From Symmachiella macrocystis (GTDB taxonomy: Bacteria; Planctomycetota; Planctomycetia; Planctomycetales; Planctomycetaceae): a stretch of 64,000 nt of DNA. The stretch spans positions 62,001 to 126,000 of the forward strand of contig NZ_SJPP01000002.1 of NCBI RefSeq assembly GCF_007860075.1, written 5' to 3'. Both the position numbers and the translations under genes were made by a program. Positions 9,085 to 17,795 of the stretch are shown here, one piece after another (the first letter of the stretch is position 1; every line of letters starts with the position of its first letter). The notes under the pieces are model-generated. The model made no database searches, had not been told where the DNA came from, and saw nothing but the letters and a program-made list of their open reading frames with translations.

Positions 9085-10967
9085 GACGCCCTCCTAGCTG
9101 AATGACGCGCATCACACCAGCGGCGCCACATCTCGCGATACGATGCCTCTAAGGCGCGCGTGTACTCCGGGCCGTCACATAGTGGCGAGACGCGCATCAC
9201 ATCGCGTAGTTCTCCACGCAGCCGCTGCAATGTCGCTATATCGCTGGCCAAACGGACGGCGGAAGCCACATAGTCGTCCTCGGTCTGTGCAATAAGTTCC
9301 GAGAGCCCGACCTGCGTTAACAGGCTGGCCGACATGCGGCCAACATACGAATCGCCGGCGAGCGTTACCACGGGAACGCCCATCCACAGTGCCTCACACG
9401 TCGTCGTGGAACCGTTGTACGGCCAAGTATCGAGAGCGATGTCGACCTTGCCGTAAATCGCTAGATGATCGCGCCGCGAATCGGAACCGGTCTCCCAAAG
9501 GACTTGTTCGCGCGGAATTCCGGAAGCGTCGCACAGATTCTGAGTCCGCTGCAGAACATGCGCATGGCGAAACGCGCGGTCTTTGAGCATCAATTGCGAA
9601 CCGGGCACACGCTCCAGAATCCGCGCCCACAATTTCATCGTTCGCTCGTTGAGTTTGACATGACGGTGAAATCCGCCAAACGTGATGGTGCCGTCATTTG
9701 CACCAGGCCCAGGGGTGACGTCTGGAGCCGTCGCGGGCGGCTGGAAGCAAAGCATGCCTTGCGGGATTCTGATCAACTCTTCGGTGTGTCGCCGCGGCTC
9801 GCCCGGCGGATCGGCGATCGCGTCGGTCAAACGATAATCCATGGTCGGCAAACCGGTCGTCCAGCCATAACCGGTCCCCGTCACTTGCACGGGAGCGGGC
9901 TTGCGAGCAAAGATCCCTAACCGGTTCCCCGCCGTATGCCCGCCCAAATCGACCAGAATGTCGATGCCATCACCACGAATTAACTCAGCTGCTTGGACAT
10001 CGTTCAATTCGGCAATCGATCGCCATTGCCCCCCATAACCGCGCAACTGCTCCGTGCGCTGATCAGGATTTGCGACGTTGGCATAACAAGTGATCTGAGA
10101 CCGCACAGGATCATGATTTTTCAAAATCGGTTCCAGAAAATCAGCGACGGCATGTTCGCGAAAATCGGCCGAGACATATCCAATCTGCAAACGCCGCTCA
10201 GCGATGGCGATATTTGCAAATGTGGATTCCGCAGGATGCAGTCCGTCTATCTGCGCACCCCACAACCGATGCAAATCAAAGCGTTGCTGTGTGTTGACGT
10301 CGACTTCGTAACTGAGCGAGAGAAAATAGCTCTGCAAAAACTCCGGCCGTCGCGGCGACAACTTGGCGGCTGCGGCAAAATGCGATTGCGCTTCGTCGTG
10401 CTGCTCTTGGCGCAACAACGTATTTCCCAAGTTGTGGTGCGCATCAGCGAATGTCGGCTGTGAGGCCAATGCAGTGCGAAAACAACCGGCGGCCTCGTCG
10501 AGCAATCCTTGCTCCATCAAGGCGTTGCCGAGATTATTCTGCGCCTGCGGATACGCGGGCCGAAGTTGCAGTGCCTGTCGATAACTGGCCACGGCTCGGT
10601 CCAAATCGCCGTTTTTTTTCAAGCAGTTTGCATAATTGAAGTAGAACTCCGCGCGCGCCGGTTCCATTTCTAAACTGCGTTCCAACTGCCGACACGCGTC
10701 CGCCGTTTGTCCTGCCGCCAACAGTGCGGTGCCATAGTTGCAGTAATAGGCCGCGTTAGTCCCGCACAGTTCAATGGCCCGACGGATATGCTGCACCGCA
10801 GCAGCATGCTCTCCCTGTTGATGAAAAGCCACACCTAAGCGATGCCATGCCTCGTCCTGTAAGGAATCAGCATCAATGACGCGGTGATATCCGCGGATCG
10901 CTGCCGGCAAGTTGCCCGACTGGTGCGCTTCGATTGCGCGTTGGAGTTCCACGCCGGTTGCTGTCAT
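9081..10967 (-). CDS. TPR-domain O-GlcNAc transferase-like glycosyltransferase (GT41), copy 2
   Basis: The 628-residue product has about six TPR units (residues about 5-225) followed by a GT41 catalytic region with IGYVSADFREHAVADF, LVDLGGHTAGNRLGIFARKP, FHRHVKLNERTMKLW and NGSTTTCEALWMGVPV. The conserved His and Lys of the family are present, so it should be active. I chose ATG 10967 because it overlaps the stop codon of the upstream paralogue as ATGA; longer in-frame starts up to 11045 lie inside that gene. The TPR sequences differ more from the neighbours than the catalytic regions do, which suggests the three enzymes share chemistry but not targets. Sugar donor and acceptor cannot be told from sequence. 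Confidence 0.85.
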   Translation of the reverse strand: MTATGVELQRAIEAHQSGNLPAAIRGYHRVIDADSLQDEAWHRLGVAFHQQGEHAAAVQHIRRAIELCGTNAAYYCNYGTALLAAGQTADACRQLERSLEMEPARAEFYFNYANCLKKNGDLDRAVASYRQALQLRPAYPQAQNNLGNALMEQGLLDEAAGCFRTALASQPTFADAHHNLGNTLLRQEQHDEAQSHFAAAAKLSPRRPEFLQSYFLSLSYEVDVNTQQRFDLHRLWGAQIDGLHPAESTFANIAIAERRLQIGYVSADFREHAVADFLEPILKNHDPVRSQITCYANVANPDQRTEQLRGYGGQWRSIAELNDVQAAELIRGDGIDILVDLGGHTAGNRLGIFARKPAPVQVTGTGYGWTTGLPTMDYRLTDAIADPPGEPRRHTEELIRIPQGMLCFQPPATAPDVTPGPGANDGTITFGGFHRHVKLNERTMKLWARILERVPGSQLMLKDRAFRHAHVLQRTQNLCDASGIPREQVLWETGSDSRRDHLAIYGKVDIALDTWPYNGSTTTCEALWMGVPVVTLAGDSYVGRMSASLLTQVGLSELIAQTEDDYVASAVRLASDIATLQRLRGELRDVMRVSPLCDGPEYTRALEASYREMWRRWCDARHSARRAS

Positions 10968-13030
10968 CGTTGCTCCCCACACCACCGCTGCCACATATCG
11001 CGGTACAGCGATTCCAAACCGCGCGTATACGTTGTCGCATCGCAAATCGCCGAATCAGCCATTGCGCCTCGTAACCGCTGGCGATAGGTCGAAAGAGACT
11101 GGGAATCTGTCGCCAAACGTTCTGCGATGGCCATGTAAGCCGCCTCTGTTTCGGCAATCAACTCTTTCGCTCCGAGGGTTTCCAGCAGGCTCGCTGTCAT
11201 GCGGCCGACGTAATTGTTACCACGGAGCGACACGACCGGCACTCCCATCCACAACGCCTCACAGGTGGTTGTCGAACCGGTGTAAGGAAACGGGTCGAGA
11301 GCGATGTCGACATGACGATACTCTGCAAGATGCTCCGACACGGTCCGGCTGCGACCTAATAACTCCAAGCGTTCCGGTGCTAATCCAGCGACGGCAAATT
11401 TTTGGCGCCAAACTTCCGCAACACCGACATCGTTGAAGGCCCGCGTCTTTAAGCACAACCGCGAATCGGGTACGGCATTGATCAACTGCGCCCACAACTG
11501 CACAACCGGCGGCGACAGTTTGTCGATGTTGTTAAAACAACCAAAGGTAACACGTCCCGTTTCGATCGACGGCGGAGCTGTCACCGGCGGCGCATCAAGC
11601 GGAGGGGCGTAACAGGCGAATCCGAGTGAATGACGCGTTAACTCTTCGGTATGCCAGGAGGTTTCGTCCGCCGGGTTTGTCACGTGGTCGACAATACGAT
11701 AATCCATGCACGTCAGCCCCGTGGTGCTGCCGTAGCCGATGTAGCTGACTTGCACCGGCGCCAAGCGGCGAGCGAAGGCGGTCATGCGGTTCCCGGCGGT
11801 GTGTCCGGCAAGATCGATGAGCAGATCGATTTCATCCCGGCGAACGTGCGTGGCAAACTCATTGTCCGACAACCCGCGCACGTTGCGCCAATTGTCGGCC
11901 AGCGATTTTAAATGCTTCGTCGTTGCGTCCGGCTTAGCCACATCGGCGTAACAAGTGACATGCACAGCCTCGCGGCAATGCTGGCGGAGGATCGGTTCAA
12001 AGAAGTGCGAAACCGCATGCTCCCGGAAATCGGGCGATGCGTAACCAATGCGCAATCGCTTCTGCGGTTCGCGCGTGTTTGTCAGCACGGTGGGCGCGAC
12101 ACGCTCATTGACCGCTGACCACCGCAAATGTTCTTCGTACAGGGTCTCTTCATCGGTCGCCGGATCGTAATGCAGCGCCATCAACAGGTTGCTGCGTGCC
12201 ATCGCGTAGTCAGGGCGGATGCGTACTGCTGCGCAAAAGTTATGGGCCGCCTCCCGCACGCGTCCCTGCGCCAAATATGTGATCCCTAGGTTGCAGTAGG
12301 CTTCCGGGAAATCCGGGGCCAGCTCAATGGCCCGAGCAAATGATAACCCAGCGGCCATCAAACGATAGTCGTCCAGCTCGATGACTCCCTTGTTGTAGAT
12401 GGCTTGCGCGCAACTGGGGTCGCGCAGCAAGTACTGTTCATAAACCACGATCGCTTCGGCCCGTTGCCCCAACCGACGCAACGAATCGGCTAACAATTCA
12501 TAGGCTGCCACCATTTCCGGAGCCAGTTCAATGGCTCGTCGCAGCGCTATTACGGCTTCCTCATATTGCCCGAGACGCTGCGAGACGCGACCAAGTTGCA
12601 TGTAAGCCTTGGTGTACTGAGAATCGAGAGCAATGGCCGATTGAAAGCTGGCCGCTGCCTCTCGAAACTCCCGGCGGGCGGAGAAGGTATTCCCGAGATT
12701 GTGGTGCGTCTCGGGTCGTCCTGGATCCAGCCGCAGAGCGGCGCCATAACTATCGACCGCAGCGTCATATTGCCCCAGTGCGTGTTGGGCGCTCCCCAGA
12801 TTGCTATGATACGCCGCTTCACTCGGGTTCGCAGCAATGGCCTGTTGGAAATACGTCACGGCTTGATCATGCGCGCCGCGTTGATGTGCTAACACGCCCA
12901 GCAGGTGCAGGGCCTCTGGAAAGCGGGGCGTGACGTCCAGTGCTTGAGCGTACAAACGCGCAGCGGCATCCCACTGACCGGCTTGATGCCGCTGCAATCC
13001 CTGAGCAATCAATTCCGCAGTGCCGGCCAT
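10964..13030 (-). CDS. TPR-domain O-GlcNAc transferase-like glycosyltransferase (GT41), copy 3
   Basis: This is the first and longest of the three tandem transferases, 688 residues from ATG 13030 (an in-frame start at 13075 is less likely; AAGG precedes 13030). It carries about eight TPR units over residues 5-300, then a GT41 region with IGYASPDFREHAVSHFFEPI, LIDLAGHTAGNRMTAFARRL, FNNIDKLSPPVVQLW and TGSTTTCEALWMGVPV. The longer TPR superhelix implies a larger or different acceptor. It is transcriptionally first, so it probably sets expression of copies 1 and 2 through the two ATGA junctions. A 19-base inverted repeat lies upstream. Confidence 0.85.
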   Translation of the reverse strand: MAGTAELIAQGLQRHQAGQWDAAARLYAQALDVTPRFPEALHLLGVLAHQRGAHDQAVTYFQQAIAANPSEAAYHSNLGSAQHALGQYDAAVDSYGAALRLDPGRPETHHNLGNTFSARREFREAAASFQSAIALDSQYTKAYMQLGRVSQRLGQYEEAVIALRRAIELAPEMVAAYELLADSLRRLGQRAEAIVVYEQYLLRDPSCAQAIYNKGVIELDDYRLMAAGLSFARAIELAPDFPEAYCNLGITYLAQGRVREAAHNFCAAVRIRPDYAMARSNLLMALHYDPATDEETLYEEHLRWSAVNERVAPTVLTNTREPQKRLRIGYASPDFREHAVSHFFEPILRQHCREAVHVTCYADVAKPDATTKHLKSLADNWRNVRGLSDNEFATHVRRDEIDLLIDLAGHTAGNRMTAFARRLAPVQVSYIGYGSTTGLTCMDYRIVDHVTNPADETSWHTEELTRHSLGFACYAPPLDAPPVTAPPSIETGRVTFGCFNNIDKLSPPVVQLWAQLINAVPDSRLCLKTRAFNDVGVAEVWRQKFAVAGLAPERLELLGRSRTVSEHLAEYRHVDIALDPFPYTGSTTTCEALWMGVPVVSLRGNNYVGRMTASLLETLGAKELIAETEAAYMAIAERLATDSQSLSTYRQRLRGAMADSAICDATTYTRGLESLYRDMWQRWCGEQR

Positions 13031-13171
13031 CGGGGTGTGCCTTGCAACCAAAACGAGTAAACCACGCGCTTTCACTCGTATCGGTTCCCGGCGTCTTACA
13101 AGTCAAATGCCATTTCCCCACGGCCTTTGCGAACCGACGAAAACGTTTCAAAACGGTCATCTCAAAACTTC

Positions 13172-13258
13172 TTAGCCACAGATTGAACACGGATAAACAC
13201 AGATCAAAAAAAGATATGGGAATTGCACCTTAGAAATCTGTGTTCAATCTGTGGCTAA
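13172..13258. repeat. Inverted repeat with perfect 19-base arms
   Basis: The arms TTAGCCACAGATTGAACAC (13172-13190) and GTGTTCAATCTGTGGCTAA (13240-13258) are perfect inverted copies around a 49-base loop. The sequence resembles a CACAGATTGAACAC intergenic repeat scattered in many bacterial genomes. It lies between the end of the BatA-like gene and the start of the first glycosyltransferase gene and could form a terminator-like hairpin, though no T tract follows. Confidence 0.75.
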
Positions 13259-13270
13259 ATTCATCGTCAA

Positions 13271-15100
13271 CTACGCAGCAGTGCGTGGCGATTTCACGAC
13301 CCACCAATTGAGTAGCAACAGAACGAGCGTTAAGAACGTCGCTGCGACCAGGATCCAGGAATATTTGGGATCGATTTGGTAGAGCGCCGTGGGGTTGGGC
13401 TGTGCGGATTGGCGGCCACCGGGGAAGAGGAGTTGCAGGTTTGATTCTTCGGCATCCTCAAAGTTCACGGCAAATCGGCCGACTGTCGAGTCACCTTCGC
13501 GAATTTCGTAGACGCCCGCAGTATTGGGGGGGAGGATGTCAATCACACTCCCGCGGGGTAAGGTCCGTTGTCCTCCGTCGTGCACTAACATCAATGGCTT
13601 CGGATCAGATTCGTCGGCCGGGTCGACCAATCCGTTGTATAGCCGAAAACGGACTCCCTCGCCGAGTCGGTAGTTCCAACGGTTCAGACCGGGTAGATCG
13701 CTACGACGCAGTTCGATGAGATTGCTGATTAAAATCGGCCAGTCGGGGCTTTCGCTGAGGCTGGACTGCTCGAGGTCGATATTGAGCAAATAGGCCGCGG
13801 CGCGGGTGCCGACGAGTTGCGCCAGCAGCGGCGTCTTGCCCACGCTGATCAGTGGCGTCGCTTCTTGCGTGACCGGCTGCACACCGGCCCAAATGACCCC
13901 CGCGAGCGTGACCCCGTCGAGCAGCGGGTTTTCCTTTTCAATCACGTACGGACCAATCAGATTCTTAGCCGCTTTGCGGGCCGCTTCACTGGGATTGAGC
14001 GGACCAATTCCCAACCACCAAGCATTGCTCTCGGCAGCGGGCAGTCGATCGGAGGTGGTTACGATCAAGTCCGCCGCATCGGCCGAAACGACCGCCACGT
14101 TGGGCAATGCCAGTAGCGAGCGGCGGAACAGGTCGCGGGCGGGGCCTTCGGGCAATTCGACAGCAACCCCCACAGTGCGGACCTGGGGTTCGATCAGTTG
14201 CACACGATTGTCCAACACCAACCCGTCGCGCGGCGACGTCACATCGATATCGAGTTTCCCCACGCCGCCCGGGACGGTGAGATTGAGCGCCGATTTGCCG
14301 CCGGCTGAAATCGTGATCGCCTTTTCAAAAATCGGCGTGCTCCCCGACCGGCCCGTCACTTGCGCATCGGCCGCCTTTTCGCCCAAGTTGGTCAAACGCA
14401 GATGGATAGTGCCCACCCCGGTCGCCGCATCAAATTCCCAAACAGCGGTCGTGACGGCGACGTTCTCCAATTTCCGACCAACGGAGACGATTTCCATCGC
14501 AGCGGGATTGGTCTCCGTTGTGGGAATATGGTCGGTCAAAAACAACAGTTGGCCGGTTTGATCGGCGACTTGTTGGGCGAGGTCCCAGGCGGGGGCGAAG
14601 TTGTGCCGTGTCGCCTGCGGTTGCCACGCCGACAGTCGCGTCTCGGCTTCACTCCATGGGACAGCGGGACCGGCCAACATTACCGGTCGCGCGCCGGATT
14701 GAATCAATGTCACCACACTATCACTGCCATATTCGTCCATCCGCTGCCGCAATTCCTCAATCGCTTGCTCGCGAAACGTCGCCTCCCCCGGCGGCCCGCC
14801 ACTCATCGAGGCGGAATCATCCAGCACTGCCACCAGATGCGTGACGCTGTCCACCTCACCAAAGCGGGGTTGGCTGATGATCAACGTCAAAAACAGGGCC
14901 GCCAACAATTCCAGAATCAACGTCAGCGTAATCGGCAACCGATCCCGCCGCCGCCCAGCCAACCGCACTTCACTCTCCACAGCCCACAAATGCAAACCCG
15001 CGATCTCCAACGGTGGAAACCGGCGGTGATAGAGGTGAATCCCGAGAATCACGGGCAAGGACAATAGGCCGAGCAGGCCGAGTGGATTGGCGAACGTCAT
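13271..15100 (-). CDS. BatA-like membrane protein with von Willebrand factor A domain
   Basis: The 609-residue protein starts with the BatA-type N-terminus (PLGLLGLLSLPVILGIHLYH, a membrane helix, then a basic stretch), has a second membrane helix near residues 58-76 and a vWA domain whose metal-dependent adhesion motif DxSxS is intact at D94, S96 and S98 (LDDSASMSG). A long extracytoplasmic region follows, and a final membrane helix lies near the C-terminus (about 580-600). Family members often sit with MoxR ATPase and DUF58 genes, which are absent here. It is divergent from the vWA, coiled-coil and secreted-protein genes at 15359-22231 and shares a 258-base promoter region with them. Role unknown; envelope assembly or stress tolerance is inferred from the family. 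Confidence 0.75.
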   Translation of the reverse strand: MTFANPLGLLGLLSLPVILGIHLYHRRFPPLEIAGLHLWAVESEVRLAGRRRDRLPITLTLILELLAALFLTLIISQPRFGEVDSVTHLVAVLDDSASMSGGPPGEATFREQAIEELRQRMDEYGSDSVVTLIQSGARPVMLAGPAVPWSEAETRLSAWQPQATRHNFAPAWDLAQQVADQTGQLLFLTDHIPTTETNPAAMEIVSVGRKLENVAVTTAVWEFDAATGVGTIHLRLTNLGEKAADAQVTGRSGSTPIFEKAITISAGGKSALNLTVPGGVGKLDIDVTSPRDGLVLDNRVQLIEPQVRTVGVAVELPEGPARDLFRRSLLALPNVAVVSADAADLIVTTSDRLPAAESNAWWLGIGPLNPSEAARKAAKNLIGPYVIEKENPLLDGVTLAGVIWAGVQPVTQEATPLISVGKTPLLAQLVGTRAAAYLLNIDLEQSSLSESPDWPILISNLIELRRSDLPGLNRWNYRLGEGVRFRLYNGLVDPADESDPKPLMLVHDGGQRTLPRGSVIDILPPNTAGVYEIREGDSTVGRFAVNFEDAEESNLQLLFPGGRQSAQPNPTALYQIDPKYSWILVAATFLTLVLLLLNWWVVKSPRTAA

Positions 15101-15358
15101 GAGGCGGGTGAGCTATATAAATTTCGAATGGATGACATGATAAGCTTGAATAGGATCAACAGGAGTATAGGAAAGTTCAACGACTGTCCCCAGCTGTCCC
15201 ATGGTTACACATTAAAATTTGATCTGTAGCATACCACCCCGCAACGACGCGAGCCACACCCCGCAAACGGGAAACCCGCCCCTCGCGATTGCCGCGAACC
15301 GGCTGCTCGTATACAAATACAGGAACGTCCCCACTCATTCGCACGGAACGATCGCCGT
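15101..15358. promoter_or_regulatory. Divergent promoter region between two vWA-protein genes
   Basis: The 258-base spacer lies between the minus-strand BatA-like gene and the plus-strand vWA gene and must contain promoters for both. I could not pick a confident -35/-10 pair or operator. The head-to-head arrangement suggests joint control. Confidence 0.4.
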
Positions 15359-17752
15359 ATGTCTCCGCTGCAAAAGACCATGGAATGGCTGCTTGACATC
15401 CCCCCCGCAGGGGCGGGGCAGGGGACGTCGTGGAGATATCGCAGTGACTTTCCTTGGCCCGATTGGGTGTTGTTGCTGTTCGCTGTGGCCGCTGTTGCGG
15501 TGGTGATCCTGGTTTATCGCCGCGATGCCACCGGAGCCTCGCGGTGGATGCGGGGGCTGTTGGTCGCCATGCGGCTGGGTGCCATCTTTTTGTTGCTGTT
15601 CATGCTAAGCAGCGCGTTTCTGTCGGTCGATCGCACCGGCTTGCCGTATGCCGTGGTGATTTTGGACAACTCCGGCAGTATGACGGCGGCGGATCCGTAC
15701 CAGGATGACGACCTACGTTCCACCGCACGGACGCTATTAGATGCCGCTAACTACGAAGAGGTCACGCCGCTGAATGTCGGTAAGGCGATTTTGCTGCGTG
15801 ACGAAGGGGATTTTCTTAAGCGTTTGTTGCGGCGGCATAAATTACGGATTTATAAATTGGCCGGGGCTGCCACCAAGGTCGCCGAATGCATCACGCCTGA
15901 GGATGTCGACGAAGTCCTGCCGCAATTGCGGGAGTTGGAAGCTGAAGGGGACCGGACGCAATTGGGGCAGGGGCTACGGTCGGTGTTGAACGACCTGCGC
16001 GGCGCGCCGCCCACGGCCATCATTTTTCTCTCCGACGGGATCACGACCGAGGGCGAAAAACTCTCCGCCGCAGCGACTTTCGCCCGCCGCAAGGGGGTGC
16101 CGATTTTCGCGCTGGGTCTGGGGGATGCCCAACCGGTCCGCGACTTGGAAATCACCGACGTCCAGGTCGACGACGTCGCGTTCGTTAACGATCCCATCAC
16201 CTTCTTATATACATTGAGCGCGCGGGGTTACGCCGGGAAAACCGTGTCGGTCACACTGCGAGACGAATCGACCGGAGACGCGCTGACGACCGAGCGGATC
16301 ACACTCGATGCCGATGAACGGACTCAGAAACTGGAATTGACCTACACGCCGCCGGAAGTCGGTGAGTTTCAATATGTGGTCGACGTGCAGTTGCTTCCCA
16401 AAGAGGCCAACACAGAGAACAACCGCCAAGTCCGTGGTGTGAGCGTTCGCAAAGAGAAAATCCGCGTGCTCCTGGCCGATTCGCTACCACGTTATGAATT
16501 TCGCTTTTTGAAAACCTTGTTAGAACGGGAAAAGACGGTCGAATTGAAGACCGTCCTGCAAGACGCCGATGCGGAGTATGCGGAAGAGGATCGGACCGCC
16601 TTGCAAAATTTCCCCGTCAATGAAGAGGACCTGTTCTCCTACGATGTGATCCTGTTCGGCGACATGGACCTGGCGTTTCTCACCGAGAGAACGCAGCAGG
16701 AACTCCAGGAATTCGTCAACACGAAGAGCGGTGGGCTGTTGATGATCGCCGGAACGCAGCACAATCCGGTCGGCTATCGGGGAACGCCGCTGGAAGACCT
16801 GTTGCCGGTACAAATTTCCGATGCGGTCCGCAAAGACAACCCATCCCTCATCGGCGACGGCTTTCGGCCCGAGATTACGCTCGATGGTCGCAAAGGGACG
16901 TCGATTTTCCGCTTAACCGACAGCGAACGCGACGACGAACAGGTCTGGAGAAACTTGCCGCCGTTCATGTGGGCCTTCGAGTCCATCCGGCTGAAGCGCG
17001 GCGCGGTTGCATTTGCCGTACACCCTCAAACGAATTCCGGTAACGAGGAAGTTCCCGTCATCGCCATGCACCGTTTTGGCGGCGGCAAGGTTATTTTTCA
17101 TGCCACCGATGAAACGTGGCGTTGGCGGTATCGTGTGGGGGATTTGTATTTTGGCCGGTATTGGGTCCAAGTCATTCGCTACCTCAGCCGCTCCAAATTG
17201 CTCGGCCGGGATCGTGGCGCGGAGTTGACGGTCGATCGCAAGGAATACATGCGGGGCACCCCGATTCAGTTTCGTGTGAATTTTCTCGACGACCGTTTGA
17301 TTTCCGCCTCGGAGACCGCTGTAACAGTGGTCGTGCAACAGCACGGAGGGCCGCGGCGACAGGTGGACCTCAAGCGACTGCCGCAAGCACCGACCATTTT
17401 TGAAGGGACTTTCGCAAATCCGGTCGAAGGGACCTACCACGCGTTCATTGCCTCACCCACCTTTGAAAACGCGCCTCCCAGTGTCGATTTTCGCGTCACC
17501 TCACCGATGGGCGAAATGCGTACCGTAAAAATGGACGTCCCCGAATTAACCCAGACCGCCAAGATCACCGGCGGCGCGTACCATACGTTGCTGGAAACCG
17601 ACGACGTCTTAGCGGCTATTCCGCGCGGTAATCCCGTCCCGTTGGAAACCGAAGCCCCCAAGCAACTTTGGAATTTCTGGCTCACATTTGCTCTGTTTGT
17701 AGGCTTGCTGTGCGGGGAATGGATTTTGCGGAAACGGCTGCGACTGGTATGA
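15359..17752 (+). CDS. Large vWA-domain membrane protein
   Basis: The 797-residue protein has membrane helices at about 33-53 and 68-88, a vWA domain starting near residue 97 with an intact DxSxS site (ILDNSGSMTA; D103, S105, S107), Ig-like middle segments, a region resembling the class I glutamine-amidotransferase-like fold often found in this family (DVILFGDMD, LLMIAGTQHN), and a C-terminal membrane helix (about 770-790) ending in basic residues. Such proteins are common in planctomycetes beside DUF4175-like coiled-coil proteins, as here; the function is not established. The next gene starts 43 bases later. An in-frame ATG at 15380 is an alternative start. Confidence 0.75.
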   Translation: MSPLQKTMEWLLDIPPAGAGQGTSWRYRSDFPWPDWVLLLFAVAAVAVVILVYRRDATGASRWMRGLLVAMRLGAIFLLLFMLSSAFLSVDRTGLPYAVVILDNSGSMTAADPYQDDDLRSTARTLLDAANYEEVTPLNVGKAILLRDEGDFLKRLLRRHKLRIYKLAGAATKVAECITPEDVDEVLPQLRELEAEGDRTQLGQGLRSVLNDLRGAPPTAIIFLSDGITTEGEKLSAAATFARRKGVPIFALGLGDAQPVRDLEITDVQVDDVAFVNDPITFLYTLSARGYAGKTVSVTLRDESTGDALTTERITLDADERTQKLELTYTPPEVGEFQYVVDVQLLPKEANTENNRQVRGVSVRKEKIRVLLADSLPRYEFRFLKTLLEREKTVELKTVLQDADAEYAEEDRTALQNFPVNEEDLFSYDVILFGDMDLAFLTERTQQELQEFVNTKSGGLLMIAGTQHNPVGYRGTPLEDLLPVQISDAVRKDNPSLIGDGFRPEITLDGRKGTSIFRLTDSERDDEQVWRNLPPFMWAFESIRLKRGAVAFAVHPQTNSGNEEVPVIAMHRFGGGKVIFHATDETWRWRYRVGDLYFGRYWVQVIRYLSRSKLLGRDRGAELTVDRKEYMRGTPIQFRVNFLDDRLISASETAVTVVVQQHGGPRRQVDLKRLPQAPTIFEGTFANPVEGTYHAFIASPTFENAPPSVDFRVTSPMGEMRTVKMDVPELTQTAKITGGAYHTLLETDDVLAAIPRGNPVPLETEAPKQLWNFWLTFALFVGLLCGEWILRKRLRLV

Positions 17753-17795
17753 TGAACGTTGGATTTTGACGTTACGCGAGGGAAACGACAGTACG

